Below are positions 8,179-16,605 of a stretch of DNA of 64,000 nt, piece by piece. A program made the position numbers and the translations under genes. The DNA comes from an uncultured Actinomycetes bacterium (lineage in GTDB: Bacteria; Actinomycetota; Actinomycetes; Nanopelagicales; Nanopelagicaceae). Numbering within the stretch: the first letter of the stretch is position 1; each line of letters opens with the position of its first letter. The notes beneath the pieces are model-generated. The model was given only the letters and a program-made list of their open reading frames with translations, did no database searches and was not told the origin of the DNA. Location: contig CAILHY010000014.1 of assembly GCA_903834145.1 (NCBI GenBank), positions 1 through 64,000 on the forward strand, written 5' to 3'.

Positions 8179-8224
8179 GAAGACCACCACTGTGATTAGT
8201 TCAGAGTCGTGGTCTTCTTTGTTT
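8179..8224. terminator. Bidirectional intrinsic terminator between convergent genes
   Basis: GAAGACCAC (8179-8187) pairs with GTGGTCTTC (8209-8217) and is followed by a T-rich tract (CTTTGTTTC). It ends the small secreted-protein gene. It overlaps the last codons of the convergent MprF-like gene, whose transcript sees an A/T-rich tract on the other side. Confidence 0.7.
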
Positions 8225-9905
8225 CTATTGTGCGGGAGCCGATAAATGCTTCCGCCCGCAGAGTTGCAAGTCCGATCTTTGGTAGATCAGAGTTCTTTCT
8301 AAAGATGATGTAGCGCGGAATCCATTCTGGGCGGAACTTGGAATTAAATCGGTAGAGAGATTCCATTTGTACCCAACGAGAAAGAAAGAGCAAGATGCTT
8401 CGCCAGGATTTAATGATCGGACCAGCACCAAGTTGGGCGCCACGTTCAAATGCGGACCTAAAGGTTGCAAAATTCAGCGATACTTGTTCAATTCCATTTT
8501 CGCGCGCATAGTTAATGGTTGCGTCAATCATTAACTCATTAATACCTGAATCGGCATGAGGTGCTCGGCGCATGAGATCCAATGAGAGCGCCTTCTCTCC
8601 CCACGGAACGTATTGCAAAATGCCCCGCAACTCACCATCTTTTGATGCGGTGACGATCACCAAATCAGGCTCATTTACTTCAGCAATTCTTCCCAACCCC
8701 ATCATGAAACCGCGCTCGGTTGCTCCATCGCGCCACTTCTTGGAATCACGGGTTAATTCAGCGCGCATTTCTGGAGTCATTGCTGCTGTCTTGTACACCT
8801 GCGTCGTGTAGTCCTGTTTGAGAATTCTTCGCACAGATTGTCGAACATTTCGGTACCGTGGATTCTCGAGCTCGTATTCATTGACGTTTACAACGGCTTC
8901 ATCGCCAATTTCTAAAGCGACCATGTTTGTTTCGCGTACCCATATTTCACCGGCCTCTTCGCTACATCCAACAGCACCCGGCGTCCAGCCATTTCTTTGG
9001 CAGAGTTCCATGAAGTCATGCATGACCTGCGGCCACGAATCTGGATTTCCGATTGGATCACCGCTAGAGAGCGCGCACCCTCCTACAACTCGGTAGGTGA
9101 TTGCAGATTTGCGAGTACTCGACCAGATGATGCTTTTATCTTCGCGGAGAGCGAAATACCCCACGGAATCGCGCTCGCCAAACTCCAGTAAGAGTTCGCG
9201 AAGCGCCGATTCATCTTCTTCGCTCATATGTGGTTTAGGAGGGCTTGGTTGCAAGAGCGCCAATAACGGTGAGATCACTGTCAATAATCCAAGACCGGCC
9301 ATTGCGTAGTCGAAGACATCTTGCTCTTTGTGACTCACAAAATATGCGGGACCTGAGAGGCCAATCAAGGAACGAAGAACGGTCTGCGTCATGTGTACCA
9401 AACTAACTTCACCATTAAAGAGACGATCTGGGGCAAAGAGGAGTATCAATCCGATGGTGAAACTCATCAGAGCAAATTGCCCAAAAATGATTGCTGCACG
9501 CGTGAAGACTTTTCGAACTGGTTTTGCGTAGAACTCTTTGCGAATAACGAAGAGGAAAATTGCCAACCCTAGAGCGGCAATTGCAGGGGCGTAGTACAAC
9601 CCTTTGAGAATATCGAAGGCTGCGCTAATCACGAGCAAGATTTCTGTGATGAGATGAGCTAGGTGGTTGCGCCTGGCTACGGCAAAAGAGAGAACTACTA
9701 AGAGGACGCCAACAATGATCGAGCCAGCTGTCGCCAAATTTGGCCAGCCCTTAGGAAGCACGGACTCGATTACATGCAGACGACGATGGAAGGGTTTTGA
9801 AACGCTGGAGGCAATGTTTACAAGCCCAAGAAGCAGGAGAACTCTCGCAGCCAAGCGGACTTTCCAGCGTGAACCTTCTAGTTTTTTCATACCCGTTATG
9901 CTCAC
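8196..9905 (-). CDS. MprF-like phosphatidylglycerol lysyltransferase (LPG synthase C-terminal domain)
   Basis: 569 residues. The first ~230 contain six or seven membrane helices. The C-terminal ~320 form the DUF2156/LPG_synthase_C double-GNAT domain (GDSVGYFALR region, VVGGCALSSGDPIG, QSVRRILKQDY, WRDGATERGFMMGLGR, LQYVPWG, LMRRAPHADSGINELMI, SLNFATFRSAFERG). The family transfers an aminoacyl group from tRNA (usually Lys) to phosphatidylglycerol, lowering membrane negative charge. Mycobacterial LysX fuses this part to a lysyl-tRNA synthetase; here the fusion is absent and lysS is a separate gene at 27756. The GTG at 9905 follows AAGAGACG; ATG at 9890 is an alternative start. It shares a 46-base divergent promoter with the TPR gene. 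Confidence 0.85.
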   Translation of the reverse strand: MSITGMKKLEGSRWKVRLAARVLLLLGLVNIASSVSKPFHRRLHVIESVLPKGWPNLATAGSIIVGVLLVVLSFAVARRNHLAHLITEILLVISAAFDILKGLYYAPAIAALGLAIFLFVIRKEFYAKPVRKVFTRAAIIFGQFALMSFTIGLILLFAPDRLFNGEVSLVHMTQTVLRSLIGLSGPAYFVSHKEQDVFDYAMAGLGLLTVISPLLALLQPSPPKPHMSEEDESALRELLLEFGERDSVGYFALREDKSIIWSSTRKSAITYRVVGGCALSSGDPIGNPDSWPQVMHDFMELCQRNGWTPGAVGCSEEAGEIWVRETNMVALEIGDEAVVNVNEYELENPRYRNVRQSVRRILKQDYTTQVYKTAAMTPEMRAELTRDSKKWRDGATERGFMMGLGRIAEVNEPDLVIVTASKDGELRGILQYVPWGEKALSLDLMRRAPHADSGINELMIDATINYARENGIEQVSLNFATFRSAFERGAQLGAGPIIKSWRSILLFLSRWVQMESLYRFNSKFRPEWIPRYIIFRKNSDLPKIGLATLRAEAFIGSRTIETKKTTTLN

Positions 9906-9916
9906 CGTCTCTTGGC

Positions 9917-9930
9917 TCTAAGTATAGAGT
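9917..9930. promoter_or_regulatory. Divergent promoter region with CTCTA-N4-TAGAG palindrome
   Basis: CTCTAAGTATAGAG forms an inverted repeat. It supplies TATACT as a -10 box for the minus-strand MprF-like gene and TATAGA/TAGAGT for the plus-strand TPR gene. The two promoters therefore overlap back to back. Confidence 0.45.
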
Positions 9931-9951
9931 TCGAAGCGTGATGGGGGTGAA

Positions 9952-10911
9952 ATGAGCGAAGACGACGAAGCAGGCCAGGACGAGCTCATTACCGAGGAGA
10001 TGCTCTGGGATCGCATACCTGAGGTAGATGGCGCCGAACGAGCCAGTACCTATTACGAACTCAGTGCGCGTATTTATGCGCGTGGTCAATATGACGAAGC
10101 GTTAGCGCTGGCCGAAACTGCTTGTGATATTTATTCTGATTTGGGGGCAAACGCTCCCAGTGAAGGTCTTGCTCAGGCCTATTCTGCAATTGGATATAAC
10201 CTCAACCAACTCAAGCGCATGGAAGAAGCCGCTCATGCGATGAGCAAAGCTGTTGAAATTTTGCGTACGAACAAATCACCTATTGCGCTAGAGCTCGCCT
10301 GCACACTCGGGGAATGGTGGTATTCCTCTAAAAATTATCAGAAGGTGATTGACACAATGCGCGAGTGCGCTCAAGAGCATTTAGTCGATGGGGATGAAAT
10401 CGGGGCTGCAAATGATTTACACCTCATCGGATGCGCATATCGCGAAGTTAAGAATTGGGATGACGCGCTCGCAAGTTTTAGCGAGGCTCGTGCTTTATAT
10501 AAAAAGAATCGCGAAGTAATTCACGTGGGCCGCTGTGATCAGAAGATTGCAGGTTGCTTAGTTGAATTAGGCCAGGGCGATTTAGCGCTTGAGACAGCGC
10601 GAAAAGCGCTGGATGTTTTTGAAACAGCACATGATCACTCTCGTGAAACCTTTGCTCTCTTGGAATTTGGCAAAGCTCAAATCTTGTTGGGCAAACTGGA
10701 TGATGGCCTAGCGACCCTTGATCGCGTCCTTCAAACATCTGCCGATGAAGATCCCCGTGATTTTGATTTCATTATTGATGTTGAAACTCGGATGGCTAAT
10801 GTCATGCGCACATTGGGCAGAATTGATGAAGCAGATGAAATTGTGAGGAGACTCGCTTCTGTTTCAGAATTACTTACCGAGGCAGATGCTGCAGAGCCCA
10901 GTGATACATAG
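9952..10911 (+). CDS. TPR-repeat protein of unknown function
   Basis: 319 residues, acidic, with no signal peptide or membrane helix, so cytosolic. From about residue 25 to 300 it consists of tandem tetratricopeptide-like helical pairs with typical A/G/Y spacing (YYELSARIYARGQYDEALALAE, AQAYSAIGYNLNQLKRMEEAAHAM, LHLIGCAYREVKNWDDALASFSEA, DQKIAGCLVELGQGDLALETA). The first ~25 residues are very acidic. The ATG follows GGGGGTG. Such proteins scaffold other proteins; the partner is unknown. Its 3' end overlaps the convergent methyltransferase gene by 38 bases. Confidence 0.8.
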   Translation: MSEDDEAGQDELITEEMLWDRIPEVDGAERASTYYELSARIYARGQYDEALALAETACDIYSDLGANAPSEGLAQAYSAIGYNLNQLKRMEEAAHAMSKAVEILRTNKSPIALELACTLGEWWYSSKNYQKVIDTMRECAQEHLVDGDEIGAANDLHLIGCAYREVKNWDDALASFSEARALYKKNREVIHVGRCDQKIAGCLVELGQGDLALETARKALDVFETAHDHSRETFALLEFGKAQILLGKLDDGLATLDRVLQTSADEDPRDFDFIIDVETRMANVMRTLGRIDEADEIVRRLASVSELLTEADAAEPSDT

Positions 10912-11521
10912 CAATTGCACCAGCTGCTGAGGCGTTCATTGATCTTGTAGATCCATATTGATCGATGGCATACATCACCGAGCACGCCGCTATTCCTTCC
11001 TCAGACATTCCAGCGCCTTCTTGACCAAAGAGGAGTACGCATTTTTCAGGCAATTGAGCGCCTTCTAAGCGCAATGATCCTGGAACGTTGTCGATGCCTA
11101 TTAATGGAAGGCTGTTTTCCTTAGCCCATAACGCGAGGTCTTCAACGGTTGGATGATGCACAACAGTGAGATAGCGATCTGTCACCATTGCTCCACGTTT
11201 ATTCCAATCACGTTTTCCAACAATATGGACCCCAGAAACATTGAACGCGTTAGCCGTGCGCACGATCGAGCCAATATTGAGGTCGTGTTGCCAATTTTCA
11301 ATGGCAATCTGCAACCCATGTCGCTTCGTATTAAGGTCGGCAACAATTGCTTCGACACTCCAGTAGCGGTATTTATCCAAAACATTTCTGCGATCACCAT
11401 TGGCAAGAAGTTCAGGGTCGAAGTGTGCATCACTCGGAAAAGGCTCAGGATGAGGACCAACACCGACAACAGGAAAGAATTCGCCAGGACCTATGGTTGC
11501 TGGTGGAAGCATGAAGGGCAC
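10874..11521 (-). CDS. SpoU/TrmH-family RNA 2'-O-methyltransferase
   Basis: 215 residues of the SPOUT class, which form trefoil-knotted dimers and methylate ribose 2'-OH in tRNA or rRNA using SAM. All three family motifs are visible: NIGSIVRTANAF (motif 1, catalytic Arg), LLFGQEGAGMS (motif 2) and GSTRSMNASAAGAIAMY (motif 3). The N-terminal ~60 residues are a short non-catalytic lead. Sequence alone does not fix the target. The start is GTG, seven bases after a TATTCA box, so perhaps leaderless; an in-frame ATG lies three codons later. The 3' end overlaps the TPR gene. Confidence 0.85.
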   Translation of the reverse strand: MPFMLPPATIGPGEFFPVVGVGPHPEPFPSDAHFDPELLANGDRRNVLDKYRYWSVEAIVADLNTKRHGLQIAIENWQHDLNIGSIVRTANAFNVSGVHIVGKRDWNKRGAMVTDRYLTVVHHPTVEDLALWAKENSLPLIGIDNVPGSLRLEGAQLPEKCVLLFGQEGAGMSEEGIAACSVMYAIDQYGSTRSMNASAAGAIAMYHWALQHLPR

Positions 11522-11576
11522 TCTAAACTGAATACATCGGAAACGCTATTTGCGCACTTGTACTAGGGAGAAATCT

Positions 11577-11951
11577 ATGACTGCACTGGGTTGGGTTAAT
11601 TCGGCATTATTGGGTATTCATATACTTTCAGTCCTAGGACTCTTGGCTTTGTTACTGTTGCAATTCAAGAAGAGCCCTCGGAAGATTCATCCCGGCGCCT
11701 TGCACAGCGCACTTACCGCTTTAGTTGCAGGGCTCGTGATGGTTGGTATCCGAACACCGTTGCATACCCAGAATCCAGATAAGTGGCCCGTATTAAATAA
11801 CGGTTGGGTTGGCGTGAAGTTTGCCGTTCTTGCGGTGATCTTGGTACTGATATTCAGAAATTTCAAGAAATCAGAAATTAAGAATTCGCTGTGGCTCGCA
11901 CTTGTTGGTCTTACATCTTTCAATATCATCATCGCCATCTTCTGGAGGTAG
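11577..11951 (+). CDS. Small integral membrane protein, unknown function
   Basis: 124 residues with four predicted membrane helices (about 5-25, 40-60, 75-95, 102-122) and short polar loops. The ATG at 11577 is chosen because GGGAG lies about 6 bases upstream; an upstream in-frame codon at 11550 would add nine charged, unlikely residues. No family is recognised. The next gene starts three bases after its stop with its ribosome site (GGAGG) inside this gene, so the two are probably co-translated. A link to cell-wall metabolism is suggested only by that neighbour. Confidence 0.7.
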   Translation: MTALGWVNSALLGIHILSVLGLLALLLLQFKKSPRKIHPGALHSALTALVAGLVMVGIRTPLHTQNPDKWPVLNNGWVGVKFAVLAVILVLIFRNFKKSEIKNSLWLALVGLTSFNIIIAIFWR

Positions 11952-11954
11952 TTC

Positions 11955-13103
11955 TTGACGAAGAGGTGGACTGCGTTCTCTTTAGCGGGGCTTGTTCTAT
12001 TAGCAACTATTAGCCCTGCCGATGGCTCCACCGTTCTTTCAGGCGCAGCTATTCCTAAGTATTTTGCTCAGATTTCGATGTCACCGACGTTGGCCAATCC
12101 CGCACTTCTCCTCATCGACGAATCTACCGGGGCTGTCGTCTATGAGAAAGATGCGGATGCATTAAGGCGCCCCGCTTCGGTTCTGAAAATGTTTTCTGCA
12201 GCAGCGGCCCTTGAATATCTGAGCCCGGATCTGAGATATACAACAAAGCTCTCCCAAGGCGCGACTGCAACGTCATTTATCCTCACCGGCAATTTTGATC
12301 CGTGGATGACTAATAGTTATTCGGATGCACAGAAATATCACCGTGCTTGGATTTCCTATTTAGTAAATAAAACTATTTCCGAATTGCAGAGGAACTCGAC
12401 TTCGCATGCTGTTTCAATTTCATATCATGGGGTTTATTCACAAGATGTTCTTGTGATGCAGGCCGCCCTTCATCTCAAAGGAATCAACGCTTCTATAGCG
12501 GAAATCCCAGCTGCGGCCGCTGACTCGAATACTGGAGCAGAAATTGCGTCAACGCTTTCTCCAACAGTTTCGGACATGTTGAAATTCGCTTTGACCTACA
12601 GTGACAACTTAGTGGCGGAAAGGCTTGCTCGCGCAGCAGCAAACGCCGCAGGGTTTGGAATGAATGAGGTGGGCGTTGACCAGGTAATTCGCGCAACATT
12701 GGACACACTTGGCGTTGCAACAACTGGCATGTACATCCATGATGGAAGTGGATATTCCAAAGAGAATCGTCTCAATGCTCGTTTAATTGGAAGCTTCCTT
12801 GTGAAGATAAGAAATGATCCGCGATTTACTTCCCTCTATGAAGGGTTACCAATTTCAGGGGTTACCGGAACTCTGGAATATCGCTATCGCACAACAGCTC
12901 CGCAAGCCGTGGGCCTAGTGCATGCAAAAACCGGCACACTTGATGGCACGGTGAGTTTGGCTGGCTATGTTGAATCCGGAACGCATGAATATGTGTTCGT
13001 GGGAATCGCAGACCATATCCGAGTAGGAAATCTTCCTACAGATCAGGCGCGAACAACGTTGGATCAATTAGTGGGAAAACTAGCAGCACCTAAAGTTTTG
13101 TAA
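11955..13103 (+). CDS. dacB: D-alanyl-D-alanine carboxypeptidase, PBP4/S13 family
   Basis: Exported penicillin-binding protein that trims D-Ala from peptidoglycan stem peptides or cleaves D-Ala-mDAP crosslinks. It has a signal peptide in residues 1-25 and then the catalytic triad motifs: S75-V-L-K78 (SxxK), SDN in YSDNLVAERL, and KTG in HAKTGTLDG. At 382 residues it is shorter than E. coli PBP4 (477), which fits actinobacterial forms with reduced insert domains. The start is TTG, with GGAGG (11944-11948) at proper distance inside the end of the upstream gene. In mycobacteria a dacB homologue also lies near tilS-hpt-ftsH, so synteny supports the call. Confidence 0.9.
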   Translation: MTKRWTAFSLAGLVLLATISPADGSTVLSGAAIPKYFAQISMSPTLANPALLLIDESTGAVVYEKDADALRRPASVLKMFSAAAALEYLSPDLRYTTKLSQGATATSFILTGNFDPWMTNSYSDAQKYHRAWISYLVNKTISELQRNSTSHAVSISYHGVYSQDVLVMQAALHLKGINASIAEIPAAAADSNTGAEIASTLSPTVSDMLKFALTYSDNLVAERLARAAANAAGFGMNEVGVDQVIRATLDTLGVATTGMYIHDGSGYSKENRLNARLIGSFLVKIRNDPRFTSLYEGLPISGVTGTLEYRYRTTAPQAVGLVHAKTGTLDGTVSLAGYVESGTHEYVFVGIADHIRVGNLPTDQARTTLDQLVGKLAAPKVL

Positions 13104-13120
13104 GGTGCCACGAGATTGCA

Positions 13121-13462
13121 TTAGTCGTCGTTCTCTTCGCCTTCAGAATTAGCTACTCGGTTTGTAGGTTGAGCAATAGAAATCGTCTTTGACGAAGCAG
13201 GGGCAACCACCTTTGTAGAAGCGTTTGAAGGTGCGCTTGTCGTGCTTTGAGCGCTCACTGCAGGTGCGCTGACTTCCGAGGCCAAAGCGGTGCCTTCACT
13301 GGTGGCGCCGGAATACAAGAATCCGCCTGCCACAAGAAGGGCGGGAAGGGAGAATGCCACGATGCGTCCACGGCGGGTTATCCGGCTACGACGGGCAAAT
13401 GCGCCCTCATTGTCGGCATCTGCCAGTTCAAACCACTCAGGTTTTGGAGTATTCGTTGTCAT
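13121..13462 (-). CDS. Single-pass membrane protein with Ser/Thr/Ala-rich outer domain
   Basis: 113 residues: a charged cytosolic N-terminus (about 1-33, ending RRSRITRRGR), one membrane helix (about 34-52), and a low-complexity extracytoplasmic tail rich in Ser, Thr, Ala, Val and Pro that ends in acidic residues (SEGEENDD). The ATG is preceded by AAAGGAAGAG. No homology is recognised. The tail looks disordered and could span the cell wall. It converges on dacB with a 17-base gap and is divergent from ctaB. Confidence 0.7.
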   Translation of the reverse strand: MTTNTPKPEWFELADADNEGAFARRSRITRRGRIVAFSLPALLVAGGFLYSGATSEGTALASEVSAPAVSAQSTTSAPSNASTKVVAPASSKTISIAQPTNRVANSEGEENDD

Positions 13463-13539
13463 GGTCTCTTCCTTTCGTTAGGTGAAAATTAACCCCAATC
13501 TCTGTGAGAAACCTGGGAACGCCGTAGTACGTTGCTGAG

Positions 13540-13545
13540 TAATCT
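13540..13545 (+). promoter_or_regulatory. Leaderless-type -10 box (TAATCT) of ctaB
   Basis: TAATCT, then exactly six bases (TCTCTA), then the ATG at 13552. No Shine-Dalgarno sequence lies between. Confidence 0.6.
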
Positions 13546-13551
13546 TCTCTA

Positions 13552-14445
13552 ATGACAATCCCCACGCGTGTGCCCGTGCAAGAAAAAGCCCGCGGATATC
13601 TCGATCTCATGAAATTGAGGGTTGTCGAGCTTTTACTTATATCCACGTTACCTGCAATGGTCTTGGCTAACAAAGGGTTACCCGGTTGGGGAGTAACACT
13701 TGCAGCAATCGGTGGCGGAACTCTTGCTGCAGGTTCAGCGAATGCTTTCAATATGGTGATCGAAAAAGATTTAGATCAACTCATGGCACGAACCGCTAAA
13801 CGGCCACTTGTTACTGGCGTGTTAAACACACCGGAAGCATTTATTTTCGCAAGTTTTATTGGGATTCTTTCTTTGGTCATCTTCTGGTTATTTACAACTC
13901 CCATGGCAACACTTTTAACTTTTATTGCAATCGCCTTTTATGTTGTCGTTTACACGATGGGGCTAAAGCGTCGAACTGCCCAGAACATTGTGTGGGGCGG
14001 GGCCGCGGGATGTATGCCTGTGTTTATCGGTTGGGCAGCGATTACTAATTCACTTTCTGTATCGGCGCTCGCATTCTTTTTAGTTATCTTCTTTTGGACT
14101 CCACCACATTTTTGGGCTCTGGCAATTAAATATAAAGATGATTACGCAGCTGCGGGAGTTCCCATGTTGCCCGTTGTTGCAACCCGTGCACGTGTGCGAG
14201 TTGAGATGTGGTTCCACACTATCGCCATGATCATTTCTTCGATCGTGCTGATTGAAACCGCCAAGCTTCCTATTTGGGCGCTAATAATCACGGTCGCATT
14301 GGGTTTGGTTTTTGCTTATCAACTATTGCAATTGCGCGACAACTCTGACTCATACGCGAAGACTGCAGGAAAGATCTTCCATTGGTCCATCACCTATTTG
14401 AGTTTATATTCGGTGCTCTTAGTAGTGGCGCAACTAGTAATTTAG
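13552..14445 (+). CDS. ctaB: Protoheme IX farnesyltransferase (heme O synthase)
   Basis: UbiA-family membrane prenyltransferase that adds farnesyl diphosphate to heme B, giving heme O for the aa3 oxidase encoded at the left of the window. It has 297 residues and about nine helices. The first Asp-rich motif is N-M-V-I-E-K-D-L-D-Q-L-M-A-R-T followed by KRPL; the second is in YKDDYAAAGVPMLP. The start has no ribosome site but a TANNNT box six bases upstream, indicating a leaderless mRNA. The 3' end overlaps metZ by four bases. Heme A synthase (ctaA) is not in the window. Confidence 0.95.
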   Translation: MTIPTRVPVQEKARGYLDLMKLRVVELLLISTLPAMVLANKGLPGWGVTLAAIGGGTLAAGSANAFNMVIEKDLDQLMARTAKRPLVTGVLNTPEAFIFASFIGILSLVIFWLFTTPMATLLTFIAIAFYVVVYTMGLKRRTAQNIVWGGAAGCMPVFIGWAAITNSLSVSALAFFLVIFFWTPPHFWALAIKYKDDYAAAGVPMLPVVATRARVRVEMWFHTIAMIISSIVLIETAKLPIWALIITVALGLVFAYQLLQLRDNSDSYAKTAGKIFHWSITYLSLYSVLLVVAQLVI

Positions 14446-15659
14446 AGGGCTTGTTCAATATCTCTGAGCAGATCGGCGGGATGTTCCAATCCAACTGAAA
14501 GTCGCAAAACGGATTCAGTGATGCCCATCTCTGCCTGAACTTCTGGCGTCAAACGTCTATGGGTACTTGAAGCTGGATGTGTAATGAGTGATTTGCTATC
14601 ACCTAAGTTATTGGAGATATCAATAATGCTTAAGGCATTCATAAAAGCAAAGGTATCTGCCTGTTTTCCAGCAAATTCAATACCTATGGTGGAACCACCA
14701 CCCACCATCTGTTTTTGCGAAACAGCGTAGCCGGGATGAGATTTCAAGCCGGGATATCGAACGCTCTTAATTTCAGGGCGAGTTTCCAAGAATTCTGCAA
14801 TTAGTTGCGCGCTTGAATTCATACGTTCTACGCGCATACTCATTGTCTCTAAGGATTTAACGAGCACCCATGCGTTAAATGGACTCAAGGAAGGTCCTGT
14901 GTGGCGGATGAATGGATTGAGTTTTTCTTTAATGTAGGAAGCACTTCCCAGGATTGCTCCAGCAAGGACTCGACCTTGACCATCAATATGTTTAGTTGCT
15001 GAATACATCACCACATCTGCGCCATGTTGTAGCGGCTTTTGTAATACGGGGGATGCCATAACGTTATCGATGATCACAGTGGCGCCAACTTGATGCGCTA
15101 GATCGCTCACCATTTGGATATCCACGACATCCAACATTGGATTGCTCGGTGTTTCCAGAAAGACCACTTTGGTTGGTTTTGATAAAGCCTTGGCCCAGAC
15201 CTCAGGATCATTGCCTTGAACGAGCTCTGTCGTGATTCCCCACTTGGGAAGAATTTCCATTAAAACAACGTAACAAGAGCTAAACATTGAGGCCGATGCA
15301 ACTATGTGGTCTCCTGCGCTGACCATGCATGCAACAGAGGCAAACATCGCTGACATTCCAGATCCTGTACCCACGCACATTTCTGCACCTTCGATGGCTG
15401 CAAGGCGTTGTTCAAACATAGAAATTGTTGGGTTAGCAAAACGGCCGTAGAGAAAATGGTCAGTCTCTTCAGCAAAAGAGGATTCGGCTTGTTCCGCGCT
15501 GGAATAGGTAAATCCGCTATTGAGATAAAGCGCTTCAGAAGTCTCACCAAAACCTGATCGAGCGAGTCCCGTTCGGATTGCGTGGGTATCTGGGTGTACT
15601 TCCCATGATGGCTCCGGACGTTCATTTTGCGGCTGATAGCCCCATGGGCGTTTTCTCAT
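14442..15659 (-). CDS. metZ: O-succinylhomoserine sulfhydrylase
   Basis: PLP-dependent enzyme of the Cys/Met metabolism family that makes homocysteine from an activated homoserine and sulfide, in direct-sulfhydrylation methionine synthesis. It has about 405 residues. Family marks are YGRFANPT near residue 70, the substrate/PLP region ETPSNPMLDVVD, and the Schiff-base Lys in YSATKHIDGQGR. The NSGFTYSSAEQAE and SATKHIDGQGR forms favour MetZ over MetB or MetY, but O-acetyl- versus O-succinyl-homoserine use cannot be proved. The ATG at 15659 is preferred to 15683 because a TACACT box lies exactly six bases upstream and the longer form would overlap the divergent ABC gene. Confidence 0.88.
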   Translation of the reverse strand: MRKRPWGYQPQNERPEPSWEVHPDTHAIRTGLARSGFGETSEALYLNSGFTYSSAEQAESSFAEETDHFLYGRFANPTISMFEQRLAAIEGAEMCVGTGSGMSAMFASVACMVSAGDHIVASASMFSSCYVVLMEILPKWGITTELVQGNDPEVWAKALSKPTKVVFLETPSNPMLDVVDIQMVSDLAHQVGATVIIDNVMASPVLQKPLQHGADVVMYSATKHIDGQGRVLAGAILGSASYIKEKLNPFIRHTGPSLSPFNAWVLVKSLETMSMRVERMNSSAQLIAEFLETRPEIKSVRYPGLKSHPGYAVSQKQMVGGGSTIGIEFAGKQADTFAFMNALSIIDISNNLGDSKSLITHPASSTHRRLTPEVQAEMGITESVLRLSVGLEHPADLLRDIEQAL

Positions 15660-15665
15660 GTGGCA

Positions 15666-15675
15666 AGTGTAAGGT
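15666..15675. promoter_or_regulatory. Overlapping divergent leaderless-type -10 boxes
   Basis: AGTGTAAGGT contains TAAGGT on the plus strand (15670-15675, six bases before the ATG at 15682). On the minus strand it contains TACACT (15671-15666, six bases before the metZ ATG at 15659). The boxes share two base pairs, and the start codons are only 22 bases apart. Confidence 0.6.
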
Positions 15676-15681
15676 GCGAGC

Positions 15682-16605
15682 ATGTCTACTCAATCAAATC
15701 CAGAACTGGCGATTTCGGTCAAGGACCTCACCAAAATCTACGGCGACCGGCCAGCCGTATCCCACGCTAATTTCGAAGTCCCACTTGGTACGGTCTGCGG
15801 ATTCGTAGGTCCCAATGGCTCGGGCAAGACCACAACTATGCGCATGCTTTTAGGGCTAATTACACCAACGGGCGGCACCGGCGTGATTTTGGGCCAACCG
15901 ATCAATCATCCAGAGCGCTATCTACATCGCGTTGGCGCCATGATTGAAGGCCCTGCTTTTTACCCTGCACTATCAGGTGCAGAAAATCTCCGAGTGCTTG
16001 CAACTTTGGGCGGTTATGAAACTGATCAGGTTCAAGGATTGCTCGAACGCGTGGGCCTTGGTGATCGAGGGGATTCCAAATACAAAACGTATTCACTAGG
16101 CATGAAGCAACGTTTAGGAATTGCCGCCGCGCTATTGCCCAACCCACAACTACTCATGCTTGATGAACCGACAAACGGTTTGGATCCTGCAGGTATTCAA
16201 GAGATCCGCGAATTACTTCGCGACCTTGCTAATGAGGGAACTACGGTTTTTGTTTCCTCTCACTTACTTTCTGAAATTGAAATGATAAGCGATTCTTTAG
16301 TGATGCTTCGCAAGGGTGAAGTGATCTTTGCTGGCAAGACTCAAGATTTATTGCTTCGTCAACAACCAACAATTATTGCTAAGAGTTCTGACCCGCAAGA
16401 TCTCACTAAGTTGTTGGAGATCGCGCACAATGCTGGTCACGAAGGAACAATCATTGACGGGGCCGCGCACATTCTTGGCCCTACAGATTGGGCACCCATT
16501 CTCAACAAGATGGCATTTGATGCAGGAATCACGTTATCGCAACTTGCACCGATGCTTCCATCCCTTGAGGAAACTTTCTTTGAAATGACAGGAGACTCCG
16601 AATGA
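15682..16605 (+). CDS. ABC-2 type exporter, ATP-binding subunit
   Basis: 307 residues. Walker A is GPNGSGKTTTMR, the Q-loop region follows, the signature is YSLGMKQRLGIAAAL, Walker B is LLMLDEPTNGLDP, and the H-switch is FVSSHLLSEIE. The ~80-residue C-terminal extension is typical of BcrA/CcmA-like exporter ATPases. It pairs with the overlapping permease gene downstream (ATGA). The substrate is unknown; drug, lipid or peptide export are the usual roles. The start is fixed by a TANNNT box six bases upstream rather than by a ribosome site. Confidence 0.92.
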   Translation: MSTQSNPELAISVKDLTKIYGDRPAVSHANFEVPLGTVCGFVGPNGSGKTTTMRMLLGLITPTGGTGVILGQPINHPERYLHRVGAMIEGPAFYPALSGAENLRVLATLGGYETDQVQGLLERVGLGDRGDSKYKTYSLGMKQRLGIAAALLPNPQLLMLDEPTNGLDPAGIQEIRELLRDLANEGTTVFVSSHLLSEIEMISDSLVMLRKGEVIFAGKTQDLLLRQQPTIIAKSSDPQDLTKLLEIAHNAGHEGTIIDGAAHILGPTDWAPILNKMAFDAGITLSQLAPMLPSLEETFFEMTGDSE

